Of a stretch of DNA of 64,000 bases, positions 1 to 8,427 are shown piece by piece. The stretch covers positions 124,001 through 188,000 of the forward strand of contig LBCK01000001.1 in assembly GCA_000980705.1 (NCBI GenBank), in the 5' to 3' direction. The position numbers and the translations under genes are program-made. Position 1 is the first letter of the stretch; every line of letters begins with the position of its first letter. Origin of the DNA: Ruminococcus sp. UNK.MGS-30 (lineage in GTDB: Bacteria; Bacillota; Clostridia; Oscillospirales; Ruminococcaceae). The notes under the pieces were generated by a model that was not told where the DNA came from, searched no databases, and saw only the letters and a program-made list of their open reading frames with translations.

Positions 1-723
1 AGCACGGCGAAACAACAGGTACAACAATAGACCGCCCAGTGTATAGACATCGGACGCAACGCCGATCTTTCTGCGGTTCTGCTGTAACACTTCCGGTGCT
101 GCCCACTTTGCCGTACAGGAGATCACCGCATCAGAAAGCCGGCTTTTTTCGATGGCACTGTCAAAATCAAACAGCATCACCAGTTCCGGCGTTTCCGGAT
201 AGAGCAGCACATTGGCAGGCTTTAAGTCCAGATAAAGATATCCATGCTGATGCAGATTGTCCAGCTGCTGTGCCACTGCACGCAGTACCCGAAATGTGTC
301 ATAAAGCGACAGTTCCTGCTGTTCCAGCGGAATGCTGTTCTGACAGTTCATAGCGATATACCGGGTGCCGTTTCCAGCAAAAACGCCCTGGACATTGCTG
401 ATGCTGTTGCAGCTCTCCGGGAACTGCCGGAACTGCATCTGCTTTTGATACCCCCAGATAAAGCTTTGCATTTGCCGCTGAAAAGTTTCTTCGTCTGCCG
501 CAAGCAAACTGCCATCCTGCTGCCGAATCAGATGCAGATTTTCCGGGCAGAACTCCTTTAGCCGGAGGTAGAATTGGTTTTGTTCTCCGTCCCTGCAAAC
601 CGCCGTATAGACCAGACAGCTGGCTCCTGTTCCGATCAGTTCCTAAATCTGCACTGTGATCTGCTGCTTGGTTCCAATGGCGGAAAGGGTCAGGTGTGTG
701 CCGACTGGCAGTGGCGTTCGCAT
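1..723 (-). pseudogene. Ser/Thr protein kinase, interrupted by in-frame TAG, C-terminus off window
   Basis: Reading leftward from an ATG at 723, which has an AGAGGAA ribosome-binding site 7 bases upstream, gives a Hanks-type protein kinase. It has a glycine loop (LIGTGASCLVY), a catalytic loop LDLKPANVLL with the expected Asp, Lys and Asn, DFD in place of DFG, and AAPEV for the APE motif. The frame is broken once: codon 27 (643-645) is TAG, immediately before the glycine loop, and the frame is the same on both sides. No good downstream start would keep the glycine loop. The ATG lies 34 bases inside the preceding gene, so the pair is translationally coupled. The break could be a recent nonsense mutation, a base error or a suppressed amber. 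The kinase identity is certain; its functional state is not. Confidence 0.85.
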
Positions 724-1943
724 GGTAAGTTCCTCTTTTCTTCTGCATTACACAAATCAAAATAGTACCGCCGCATGGCAGACCGCAGCTCCTCCAACGG
801 ATAAGGATGATTGGCACAGTGCAGAAACAGCCAGTCATAAGGATTCCGCACGTACAAAGCCGGCAGACCGCTGCTGCACAACAGGTCATTGGTTTCATGA
901 ACAAAGTCCAGAAAATCGGACTCAATGGCACAAAACGAATCAAAAGTGTTGTTCTTTGCAAACAGCACTGCAAAGAAACAATAGAAGTTCAGCAGAATCA
1001 GTGTCTTTCTCAAAATTGTATCTGAGACCGGTTCTCCCCGTTTGATTCTGGAAAGGTTCATTCCCAAGGGAAAATCAGAACGTATCAATTCCGGAAAAAC
1101 AGCCTCTTTGGAAAAGGAGCTCTTTTTCTGGTAAGTCCGCATATTTTCCCCGAAGATCACACTCAGCAGCAGATCAACATTTCCGAACTTCTGCTTTTGG
1201 TGGGAAATTTCATTTTGATCTGCAACTGCATTTTGGGCAAGTTCTGTGGCTTCCTGTATCAAGCACTTCGCATAGTGAATGGCAGTCTTTCTGGGCATCT
1301 GAAAATCCAGACGGTTTTCCCGGAAAAAGCAAAGCAGTTCCTCCGTGGAACCAACTTGCAGCAGTGCATTTTCCAGCTGACTGGTCTGCTCATAGCGCAT
1401 TTCTTCCTCTGCCGTACTTTCCCCATTTATCAGCTGTTCCGCCTGCTCTGCCAGAGACAGCATTTCCGGATACCCCAGTCCATTTCGCAGACAGTACCAG
1501 ATCACCGTTTCTTTTGCACTGCGGAAATTAAAAGGACAGGAAAAGTACACCTTCTGAAAAAAAGAAGCCGTTTCCCGGTCGTTCAATCCCAGAGCAAAAC
1601 AGAGCCGGAACAGACTGTCCCGGCTGCGTTCGCCGCTGTTGGGACGAGTTCCGCAGAACCAGCTTTTGATGACTTCCGGATTGAGCGTTACCCCTCGCTG
1701 CTTACAGCATTCCCGGACATAGGCGATCTTTTCTTTGGCATCGTCTGCTTGTCCGGAGAATCCATACTGCAAAAGCGTATCCGTCAAGCCCTCTGCAAAT
1801 GTTTTGCACGGATAGGTCAGCAGGTACTCCGATGTGTAAGTTTCCTCATCGTCCTGCACAAAGCCATATTCCGATTCCAGAATGTCATCCAAACACTTTC
1901 TGGTAACCTCACCTGCACCTGCGTACAATTCTTCTTCCGTCAC
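690..1943 (-). CDS. Kinase-associated hypothetical protein with HTH-like N-terminal part
   Basis: A 417-residue protein starting at GTG, with GGAGG 7 bases upstream. I do not recognise a named family. Residues about 85-165 look helical and helix-turn-helix-like (SLFRLCFALGLNDRETASFFQKVYF), followed by a long soluble helical region rich in Cys, Phe and Gln. There is no signal peptide or membrane segment. Its 3' end overlaps the start of the kinase gene, so the two form one transcription unit and the protein is probably a partner or substrate of the kinase. It is divergent from the gene at 2045, and the 100-bp gap holds promoters for both. Confidence 0.75.
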   Translation of the reverse strand: MTEEELYAGAGEVTRKCLDDILESEYGFVQDDEETYTSEYLLTYPCKTFAEGLTDTLLQYGFSGQADDAKEKIAYVRECCKQRGVTLNPEVIKSWFCGTRPNSGERSRDSLFRLCFALGLNDRETASFFQKVYFSCPFNFRSAKETVIWYCLRNGLGYPEMLSLAEQAEQLINGESTAEEEMRYEQTSQLENALLQVGSTEELLCFFRENRLDFQMPRKTAIHYAKCLIQEATELAQNAVADQNEISHQKQKFGNVDLLLSVIFGENMRTYQKKSSFSKEAVFPELIRSDFPLGMNLSRIKRGEPVSDTILRKTLILLNFYCFFAVLFAKNNTFDSFCAIESDFLDFVHETNDLLCSSGLPALYVRNPYDWLFLHCANHPYPLEELRSAMRRYYFDLCNAEEKRNLPCERHCQSAHT

Positions 1944-1964
1944 ACGATCGCCTCCTGCAAAGTC

Positions 1965-1998
1965 GTTTTTACAAAATGAATTTTTAGCATGGTATACT
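1965..1998 (+). promoter_or_regulatory. Promoter of the gene at 2045, with motif GTTTTTACAAA
   Basis: GTTTTTACAAA (1965-1975) is followed after 17 bases by TATACT (1993-1998). The same 11-mer with the same 17-base gap to TATACT precedes the gene that starts at 13070 on the other strand, so this is probably a shared promoter or operator architecture. Confidence 0.6.
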
Positions 1999-2044
1999 AT
2001 AAAGGCAGAAAAAACTGCAAATCAATACAAAGGAGATTTTTTCA

Positions 2045-3037
2045 ATGAAAGACACTTGCAACTACCCAGACGGCACATTTATCGGCATCATCACAGACAT
2101 TCAGACAGTGGAAAAACCGTATCCCAGTGTTACAGTAACCGCTGCACTGGCGATCGACGGCAAGATTGCTAAGCATCAGAAATGTTTCAACAAGCCCTTT
2201 ACCAACGGACGAGAAGCATTCCAGAATTTCTGCGAGGAGTTCGACCTGTTTTCCGATCGAACAGAACATCGAAATGACTACGTGCTGGAACTCGACTATG
2301 CCATTGGAACACCTTGCACCGCTGTCCTTTCTTCAGACCGTGGCTTTGAAAGCATCACACCTCTTGGCGATACAGATCTGAAAATTGCTTTCGGACTGGA
2401 CGACTGCTACGAAAAAATCCGCTGGTTTCAGCCGGAAACCTACTGCACTGAGAAAGATATGGCAAACCTTGCTCCGGAGATCAGGGAACAGCGTCTGCAG
2501 CTGAAACGAGATCTCATGCTGATAAAGAGTGTTTCTTATCAAAAGGCAGAACGGGAGATTCCGGCATTATTCCAAAACTACCGCCGTTTTCCGCCGCTGC
2601 AGCTGCATCGCCCCTGTGCCGGATTTATCGAAAAGATCCAGCTGAAAAAAGACCGCTTTCGTCCGGAAGAACTAACGCTATACTGTTACGTTACTCTTAT
2701 AGACAGAGGACACATCGTACACAAGGACTATTACATCAACCGCATTCGCTCTGTAGGGCGTGGCGACTACGAGCACTTCTGTGCGACGCTTGGGCTGCTC
2801 TATGAAGAAGACAACCCCAACGAGCAGATCGATCTGTGTGAGCTGCACAATGCCTGCTTTGTACCGCTTACCATCTATCTCTATCAGTCCCCGAAATCCG
2901 GAAACCTCTATGTAAACCGGCTGATGAAGTATTCTTCAGCGAACTTCCAGGACGAAATGGACATGATGCAGTTTGTCTGGGCTTATGAGCATTATTGCAA
3001 CCAGGAACATGGCAGCTTCGATTTTTGCGAATGTTAA
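2045..3037 (+). CDS. Hypothetical protein with two OB-like repeats
   Basis: A 330-residue soluble protein preceded by AAAGGAGATTTTTTCA. No named family is recognised. Two halves look alike: residues about 10-100 and about 200-290 each run beta-rich segment, DGK or DRG turn, basic F/Y-rich stretch, an F-x-x-F-C-x-x-x-x-L segment, D-L or E-L, then a small C-V strand. The layout resembles small OB-fold or single-strand-binding-like domains, and the protein at 12360-13070 looks like a single copy. The duplication is inferred by eye. It overlaps the next small zinc-ribbon gene by 7 bases, so the two are coupled. Confidence 0.7.
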   Translation: MKDTCNYPDGTFIGIITDIQTVEKPYPSVTVTAALAIDGKIAKHQKCFNKPFTNGREAFQNFCEEFDLFSDRTEHRNDYVLELDYAIGTPCTAVLSSDRGFESITPLGDTDLKIAFGLDDCYEKIRWFQPETYCTEKDMANLAPEIREQRLQLKRDLMLIKSVSYQKAEREIPALFQNYRRFPPLQLHRPCAGFIEKIQLKKDRFRPEELTLYCYVTLIDRGHIVHKDYYINRIRSVGRGDYEHFCATLGLLYEEDNPNEQIDLCELHNACFVPLTIYLYQSPKSGNLYVNRLMKYSSANFQDEMDMMQFVWAYEHYCNQEHGSFDFCEC

Positions 3038-3192
3038 AGCTGCACCAACCCTGGAAAGACACTTCCGGCAATTGCCGCTGTGAAAGCTGCGGCAAAGTCG
3101 TTCCGGAACAGCAGCTGCATTGGGAAAAGCGATTAGGCTACTGTGACACGTGTTTTGCAGAAATTCGGAAATATACTCCCAAGAAATCATAA
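3031..3192 (+). CDS. Small LIM-like zinc-ribbon protein
   Basis: A 53-residue protein starting at the ATG that overlaps the end of the previous gene (gcgATGTTAA). It has two Cys pairs, CESC and CDTC, separated by about 18 residues. The motif closely matches the third zinc knuckle of the amidoligase at 13299 (CESCGQIVP...YCERCF), so the two share a module. Probably a nucleic-acid or protein-binding adaptor co-expressed with the gene at 2045. An in-frame ATG exists at 2995, but it lies deep inside the previous gene with no ribosome-binding site. Confidence 0.65.
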   Translation: MLKLHQPWKDTSGNCRCESCGKVVPEQQLHWEKRLGYCDTCFAEIRKYTPKKS

Positions 3193-3197
3193 CGGAA

Positions 3198-3231
3198 AGG
3201 ATCGGCTGCACTGCAAGCCGGTCCTTTTTTT
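3198..3231 (+). terminator. Rho-independent terminator
   Basis: GGATCGGCT pairs with AGCCGGTCC around an 8-base loop and is followed by seven T. It ends the two-gene unit 2045-3192. Confidence 0.8.
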
Positions 3232-3294
3232 ATTACAGCCGTAACATTTCTTTGAACAGACAGACGTTTGTCCTGCTCATTTGCTACAATAGAA

Positions 3295-3570
3295 TCAAAG
3301 GGAATCTTTCTGCACCGCCACGGGAATTGTCGGATCAATCAAGTCCATGATCTCCACCTGCAGCACCTTTGCCAGTGCCACCAGTTCCATATCTGTCACA
3401 AATCGTTCTCCATTTTCGATGCGGCGGATAAAGTGGTGATCTACGTCATATCCGGCAATTTGCAGATTCTTTGCCAACTGTCGCTGAGAAAGCCCTTTTT
3501 CATGCCGGATCCGAATCAAATTCGGTCCGCAGATATTGTTGGTACCCAAGGTGGTTTTCAGTTTGAACAT
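3295..3570 (-). CDS. XRE-family helix-turn-helix regulator
   Basis: A 91-residue protein. The start at 3570 has GAGGGAA at the right distance; an ATG at 3585 lacks one. The XRE helix-turn-helix is clear at residues about 18-75 (NLIRIRHEKGLSQRQLAKNLQ, then RRIENGERFVTDMELVALAKVL). It is divergent from the TerY-P-type operon, and the gap holds a consensus promoter overlapped by a palindrome. It is therefore probably the local repressor of that operon and of itself. The C-terminus has no ligand domain. Confidence 0.85.
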   Translation of the reverse strand: MFKLKTTLGTNNICGPNLIRIRHEKGLSQRQLAKNLQIAGYDVDHHFIRRIENGERFVTDMELVALAKVLQVEIMDLIDPTIPVAVQKDSL

Positions 3571-3607
3571 ATTGGTTTCCCTCATTTGAAGATATGGTAA
3601 ATATTAT

Positions 3608-3667
3608 TTGACATCATATCTATTATATGATATAATGAGGATAGTGATGGTTAATAGTATTCACCAT
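3608..3667 (+). promoter_or_regulatory. Consensus sigma-A promoter with palindromic operators for the TerY-P operon
   Basis: TTGACA (3608-3613), 17 bases, TATAAT (3631-3636). The spacer is itself a palindrome: ATCATAT, 5 bases, ATATGAT. A second imperfect palindrome, ATGGTTAAT-agt-ATTCACCAT, lies downstream at 3647-3667. Both are good candidates for sites of the divergent XRE protein, which would silence a very strong promoter. Confidence 0.75.
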
Positions 3668-3722
3668 TTGAAAAATAATTTTTTTGAGAAGAAATATGCT
3701 TATCAGAAAGGACGAGCTATCG

Positions 3723-6257
3723 ATGAATCGTGAAGAAACATTAGAACGGCTGAGTTCAGAGATTTCTTGTGTACAAAAGCTATTGGATACCAAATATAGT
3801 GAGGTAATTGAAATTTCTTATCAGCAAAAGCTCCGGGAAATTCTGAAAAAAATGACTTTTTTTCAGGAAAAGCTAAAAAACAATACCTTTGAGATTTCCA
3901 TTGTTGGCCTTGAAAAATCCGGAAAAAGTACTTTTGCAAACGCATTTATGGGGAATGATGTTCTTCCGACGAAAGACGCACGGTGCACATACACCGCAAC
4001 CAGCATCCGGTTTGGCACGGAGAACGATGCACAGGTCGATTTCTACTCCGATGCACAGTTCAACGAGGAATTTCACAGAAAGTTGAACCTTCTCGGCATT
4101 GAAAACCCGCAGCATTGGAGCGAATGGTCAAAGGAATTGCTGGACAAAGAAACCGAACAATTGCCACCCTTGCGTTCGGAACAGAAAAATATCTATAACG
4201 ACATCCTCGAAATCATCACAAATCGGAGCAGCATTCAAAATCTGATCGGTTCTGAATCTCTGCATTTTGTTAACCATGAACTAGAAACCGAGGTAAAGGA
4301 ATACATCGAAAATCCTGCAAAAGCACTTGCCGTTAAGGAAATTGTGATACGCTCCGATAAGCTTTCCGCCATGCGAAATGCGATCATATATGATGTCCCA
4401 GGTTTCGATTCTCCGACACAACTACACAAAGACCAGACCAGAGCGTGGATGAAAAAATCGGATGCTGTCATTTTAATTGTCAATGCAGATCGTCCCAGTT
4501 TCAATGATTCTCTGGTACAGTTCTTTGAATCTGTGGACAAAGACGATGACGGCATTTCCATTGGGGAAAAGCTATTTGTTTTCGCAAACCGTGCAGATAT
4601 TGCAACCACACTCCAGGATAATTTGCAGCGGATTCGAGAGGAACTGCAAAATTACAGAATCATGCCAACGGCATTGATTGCACAGCGCCTGACGGCCGAC
4701 TCCGCAAGGGCAAGAATTGAACTTGACAACGGCAATACGCAAAGTGCAATTTTACAAAGCCTAAAAGAAAAAGGACTTGCCGGAGACGGCATCGACACCA
4801 TCCGCAGCCTGCTTGAAGACTACAACAATACCGTTCGCCTGCAAGTGATGCAGCAGCGCATTGCCAACTTAAAGGAAAATGTGCTCGCACTATTCAGTGA
4901 ACTCCGACAGGAAAATCAGATCGACGGCAATTCCAGCATAGAATTGCAAATGGACAATCTGGTTGACGAACTAAAAAGAACGGCAAGGCAGAGAATCCAT
5001 AACGCACTGGCAGAGTGCCGGACGCAAATTGTACAGCAGTGCAAAGAGAACAAGCCAATCACGGATAAAGTACGCAAAAATGCAATTCAAAGCATCGACC
5101 CTGTACGCTATCAGATCACCGAAGACGAGATTCGAAGAGCACAGTACGAGGAACTCTCCGGTGCAGGTGTTTTGGAGCGATTTGACGCATCCATACGGGA
5201 CAGCAAATTTACTGCGATGTATGAGGAGTTTATCGACAATGTAGTACATTTGGCAGTGGAAGAGTATCGTGAGAGCGAAAAGAAGATTTTAACCGCATTT
5301 GAATCCGGTCTGGAACTGACACCTTCCCATCCTTTTTTCAAGGAGCTGGAGAAAGCACTGAAAAAGTACATCTCCGAACAATGCGGAAAAATTGCACCGG
5401 AAGGCTATTATAACAGCTTGATTCGCCGCTACTCCAGAAGCCTGTTTGAAATATTGATTTCCACACCCTTTGGAAACATCGCAAGATATAAAAAATTTGA
5501 TGACGACCGACGCAACTTCTACAGCATCTCTCTGTTTACAGATGAAGAAAATCCGCAGATCCAGCCGGACAAACAGTCGATGCACTATCAGATCTTATTT
5601 CATCAGCAAATCAATTCCAACAATGACCCGCAAAGCAATTCTTTGAACGATGCAATTGTAAAGGTGGAATCTGTGACAAACGAAGTGATCGCAGTTAACA
5701 GCCCGCTGTACCACAATCTGCAAAACTTCTGTGAAAAGCATCCGAACAATGCACTCGCCGAACTGGACACCCTTCTGGCTCAACTCCCACCGGTTGAAAC
5801 GGCAGATGCCAATGCAATTCCACTCTTTGCCATTCAGGAAAATCCAGCAGTCACCAAGCTGAATCAGCTGCTGGAACATGCACTACAGGAAAGTCCAAAT
5901 TCCGCTGAAAGCCAGTTGACAGAAAGAGCATATGCGCAGTTCTTTCAGAACTACAGAAAAACAATTGAAAAGATTCCGAGCGAGTTCAACCAGGATGTCT
6001 GCATCCTGAAGAACATTTTAAACGAACAGGTCATGAATGCGGTTTCCATTGAAATTCCTTTCTTGGATCTGGTAAAGCAGGATATTATCAGCTTACAAAA
6101 AAGTCTGGAAACTGCGGCATTCACCTCGTTCATCAACATGGAAAAGGCACATATTTTAGAGGAAAAATACAATCAGCTGAATGCAGAGAATGAAAATCGG
6201 AAACGCAGGCTGGAAATCATTCGGGAAATCGACCGGATTCTCGCTGCGGAGGACTAA
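3723..6257 (+). CDS. Dynamin-like large GTPase
   Basis: An 844-residue protein. The ATG at 3723 is preferred because AGAAAGGA precedes it by 9 bases; upstream ATGs lack a site. GTPase motifs are complete: P-loop GLEKSGKST (residues 62-70), DVPG (224-227) and NRAD (289-292). Long helical regions follow to the C-terminus with coiled-coil character near both ends, as in bacterial dynamin-like proteins that remodel membranes; no hydrophobic hairpin is evident. It is the first gene of the operon, 18 bases before the kinase. Dynamin-like GTPases occur in several phage-defence and membrane-stress loci. A role here in sealing or sensing membrane damage under kinase/phosphatase control is inference. 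Confidence 0.85.
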   Translation: MNREETLERLSSEISCVQKLLDTKYSEVIEISYQQKLREILKKMTFFQEKLKNNTFEISIVGLEKSGKSTFANAFMGNDVLPTKDARCTYTATSIRFGTENDAQVDFYSDAQFNEEFHRKLNLLGIENPQHWSEWSKELLDKETEQLPPLRSEQKNIYNDILEIITNRSSIQNLIGSESLHFVNHELETEVKEYIENPAKALAVKEIVIRSDKLSAMRNAIIYDVPGFDSPTQLHKDQTRAWMKKSDAVILIVNADRPSFNDSLVQFFESVDKDDDGISIGEKLFVFANRADIATTLQDNLQRIREELQNYRIMPTALIAQRLTADSARARIELDNGNTQSAILQSLKEKGLAGDGIDTIRSLLEDYNNTVRLQVMQQRIANLKENVLALFSELRQENQIDGNSSIELQMDNLVDELKRTARQRIHNALAECRTQIVQQCKENKPITDKVRKNAIQSIDPVRYQITEDEIRRAQYEELSGAGVLERFDASIRDSKFTAMYEEFIDNVVHLAVEEYRESEKKILTAFESGLELTPSHPFFKELEKALKKYISEQCGKIAPEGYYNSLIRRYSRSLFEILISTPFGNIARYKKFDDDRRNFYSISLFTDEENPQIQPDKQSMHYQILFHQQINSNNDPQSNSLNDAIVKVESVTNEVIAVNSPLYHNLQNFCEKHPNNALAELDTLLAQLPPVETADANAIPLFAIQENPAVTKLNQLLEHALQESPNSAESQLTERAYAQFFQNYRKTIEKIPSEFNQDVCILKNILNEQVMNAVSIEIPFLDLVKQDIISLQKSLETAAFTSFINMEKAHILEEKYNQLNAENENRKRRLEIIREIDRILAAED

Positions 6258-6275
6258 GGAAAAGGAGATAGAAAA

Positions 6276-7556
6276 ATGTCTGAATTGCAAGCAGGAATGC
6301 AAATTGAATTAGATGATAACATGGGAACGATTCAAATCGTCCGGAAATTAGGAGAGGGCGGCCAGGGATATGTCTATCTGGTGGACTATCTCGGAAACCA
6401 GATGGCATTGAAATGGTACAAAAAAGGTTCGATAAAGGACATGGAGGGATTTCGCAAGAACCTGCAAAACAACATCCGGGAACAGGCTCCCACAGACTCA
6501 TTCCTGTGGCCCGTTGCCATCACCCGTATGTACTACGATACATTTGGCTACATTATGAAACTGCGCCCCGATAACTACTATGACTTTTCTGATTTCCTGA
6601 TCGGAAAGATTGACTTTTCCAGTGTTCACACGCTGCTGAATGCAGCCATCAACATTGTAGAGAGTTTCCGGATTCTGCATAACCGTGGATTCTCCTATCA
6701 GGATTTGAATGACGGCAACTTCTTCCTGAACCCTGAAACCGGAGATGTCCTGATCTGCGATAACGACAACGTTTCCCAGTTTGGAGAAAAGTCCGGGATT
6801 GCTGGAAAATGCAGATACATGGCACCATCTATCGTTGTAGGAAGAAAGACGCCGGATAAGAGAACCGACCAGTTTTCTCTTGCCGTTGTCCTTTTCCTGC
6901 TTCTGCTGAGAAACCACCCTCTGGAGGGCGAGCAGACGCAGAGCAAGGCCGTCATGACGGAACAACGACAGAAGCGCTATTACGGCGAATCCCCTGTTTT
7001 CATTGCCGACCCCAAGAATGCGTCCAACCGTCCGGTAAAGGGCGTGCACAATAACTTCCTGATGAGATGGCCGCAGATGCCGGTATATATTCAGAATACC
7101 TTTATCAAGGCTTTCAGCAAGGAAGTCATGTGCGAAGACAAAATGGGAATCACGGAAAAGGAGTGGCTGCAAAATCTGCTTCGGTTCCAGTCGGAAGTCA
7201 TCATCTGTCCCAATTGCGGAAAAGAAACCAGATATACCACTGAAAATGCAACGTGTATGTGCTGTCATCAGCCAATCACGCACATTGGCTGGATCCAGAC
7301 ACAATATTTCCGCATTCCGATTTTCCCCAAGCAGGAGATTGTTACAGCCTACATCACAGATTGCTACGACCAAAACGAATGCCGGACAGTTACAGCAAAG
7401 GTCGTACAGAATAAAACCAAAACCAAAATTGCACTCATGAACAAGTCCGGCGAATCTTGGCGGATCAACAATGAAACTGTCGCTCCCGGAGAGCGTGTTC
7501 TGATTCAAAAGGGAATCCGCATTCAAATCAAAAATGAGTATATGGAAATCAAATAA
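6276..7556 (+). CDS. TerY-P-type protein kinase with C-terminal zinc ribbon
   Basis: A 426-residue protein with AAAGGAGA upstream. The kinase domain (about 15-270) has glycine loop GEGGQG (26-31), Lys46, catalytic loop YQDLNDGN with Asp143 and Asn148, metal site DND at 162-164 instead of DFG, and APS for APE. The HRD arginine is absent, as is common in kinases of TerY-P triads. A CPNC/CMCC zinc ribbon follows at 311-333, then a small beta-rich C-terminal domain (about 345-426). With the VWA and PP2C genes downstream it completes the triad: the kinase phosphorylates, the PP2C reverses, and the VWA protein is substrate or scaffold. That division of roles comes from family knowledge. Confidence 0.88.
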   Translation: MSELQAGMQIELDDNMGTIQIVRKLGEGGQGYVYLVDYLGNQMALKWYKKGSIKDMEGFRKNLQNNIREQAPTDSFLWPVAITRMYYDTFGYIMKLRPDNYYDFSDFLIGKIDFSSVHTLLNAAINIVESFRILHNRGFSYQDLNDGNFFLNPETGDVLICDNDNVSQFGEKSGIAGKCRYMAPSIVVGRKTPDKRTDQFSLAVVLFLLLLRNHPLEGEQTQSKAVMTEQRQKRYYGESPVFIADPKNASNRPVKGVHNNFLMRWPQMPVYIQNTFIKAFSKEVMCEDKMGITEKEWLQNLLRFQSEVIICPNCGKETRYTTENATCMCCHQPITHIGWIQTQYFRIPIFPKQEIVTAYITDCYDQNECRTVTAKVVQNKTKTKIALMNKSGESWRINNETVAPGERVLIQKGIRIQIKNEYMEIK

Positions 7557-7575
7557 CAGAAGAGGAGACTAGACT

Positions 7576-8424
7576 ATGTCTGAAAATCTAAGCAGTTTTC
7601 TGGGAAATGCAGAGAGCATCCCGAAAAGAGTCATGCCGATCTTTTTCCTGATCGATACCTCCGGAAGCATGGAGGGCAAAAAAATCGGTGCCGTCAATTC
7701 TGCAATCGAGGAACTGATTCCGGATCTGCGGCATCTTTCCGAATCGCAGGCAGATTCCGAAATCAAACTGAGCGTGTTGAAATTTTCCACCGGCTGTGAA
7801 TGGGTCACGCCTGCTCTGATGTCTCTGGACGCCTTTGATGATTGGGAACCGCTGGACGCCAACGGCCTGACCGATCTGGGAGCTGCATTTCTGGAGCTGA
7901 ACGACAAGCTGTCCAAAAATGGATTCATGGACCGAGGCGCAGCATCTTCCGGATTTTATGCGCCTGTCATCCTGCTCCTCTCTGACGGCGAGCCAACAGA
8001 TGACTACCTCACTGCACTGAAAAAGCTACAGCAAAATAAGTGGTATCAGGCTGCGTTGAAAATTGCAATCGCAATCGGCGAAGATGCCAACCGTGAAGTG
8101 CTGAAAAAAGCGATTCGCAATGTCGAACTTCTTTTCACTGTAAACGACATCGGAAGCCTCAAAAAGATCATCCGTTTCATTGCAGTCACCTCCTCACAGA
8201 TCGCAAGCACCTCTGCAACGGTTTCCGAGGATTCTGCGGAAGCACCGGCAGATGTGAAGGACGTCCGTTCTACGTCTGCGGAACATCAGATGGCGGAAGC
8301 CGCAAAGGTTATGCTGGAAGAAGAAAAGGAATCTGCATACAGCAGTATAGAAAGCACCGAAGAATCGCCCGAACCGATGATACTGGGTTCGGATGATTCC
8401 GATGATGATGACGAATGGGATTAA
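7576..8424 (+). CDS. TerY-like VWA-domain protein
   Basis: A 282-residue protein with AGAGGAGA upstream. A von Willebrand factor A domain fills residues 18-205, with the metal site DTSGSM (27-32), a Thr in NGLTDLG, and LLSDGEPTDD. This is the TerY type: short VWA, no signal peptide. A tail of about 75 residues is rich in Ser, Glu and Asp and ends in an Asp/Ser run, a likely phosphorylated region. It lies between the kinase and PP2C genes, 19 and 3 bases away, the order expected for a TerY-P triad. Confidence 0.9.
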   Translation: MSENLSSFLGNAESIPKRVMPIFFLIDTSGSMEGKKIGAVNSAIEELIPDLRHLSESQADSEIKLSVLKFSTGCEWVTPALMSLDAFDDWEPLDANGLTDLGAAFLELNDKLSKNGFMDRGAASSGFYAPVILLLSDGEPTDDYLTALKKLQQNKWYQAALKIAIAIGEDANREVLKKAIRNVELLFTVNDIGSLKKIIRFIAVTSSQIASTSATVSEDSAEAPADVKDVRSTSAEHQMAEAAKVMLEEEKESAYSSIESTEESPEPMILGSDDSDDDDEWD

Positions 8425-8427
8425 ACA

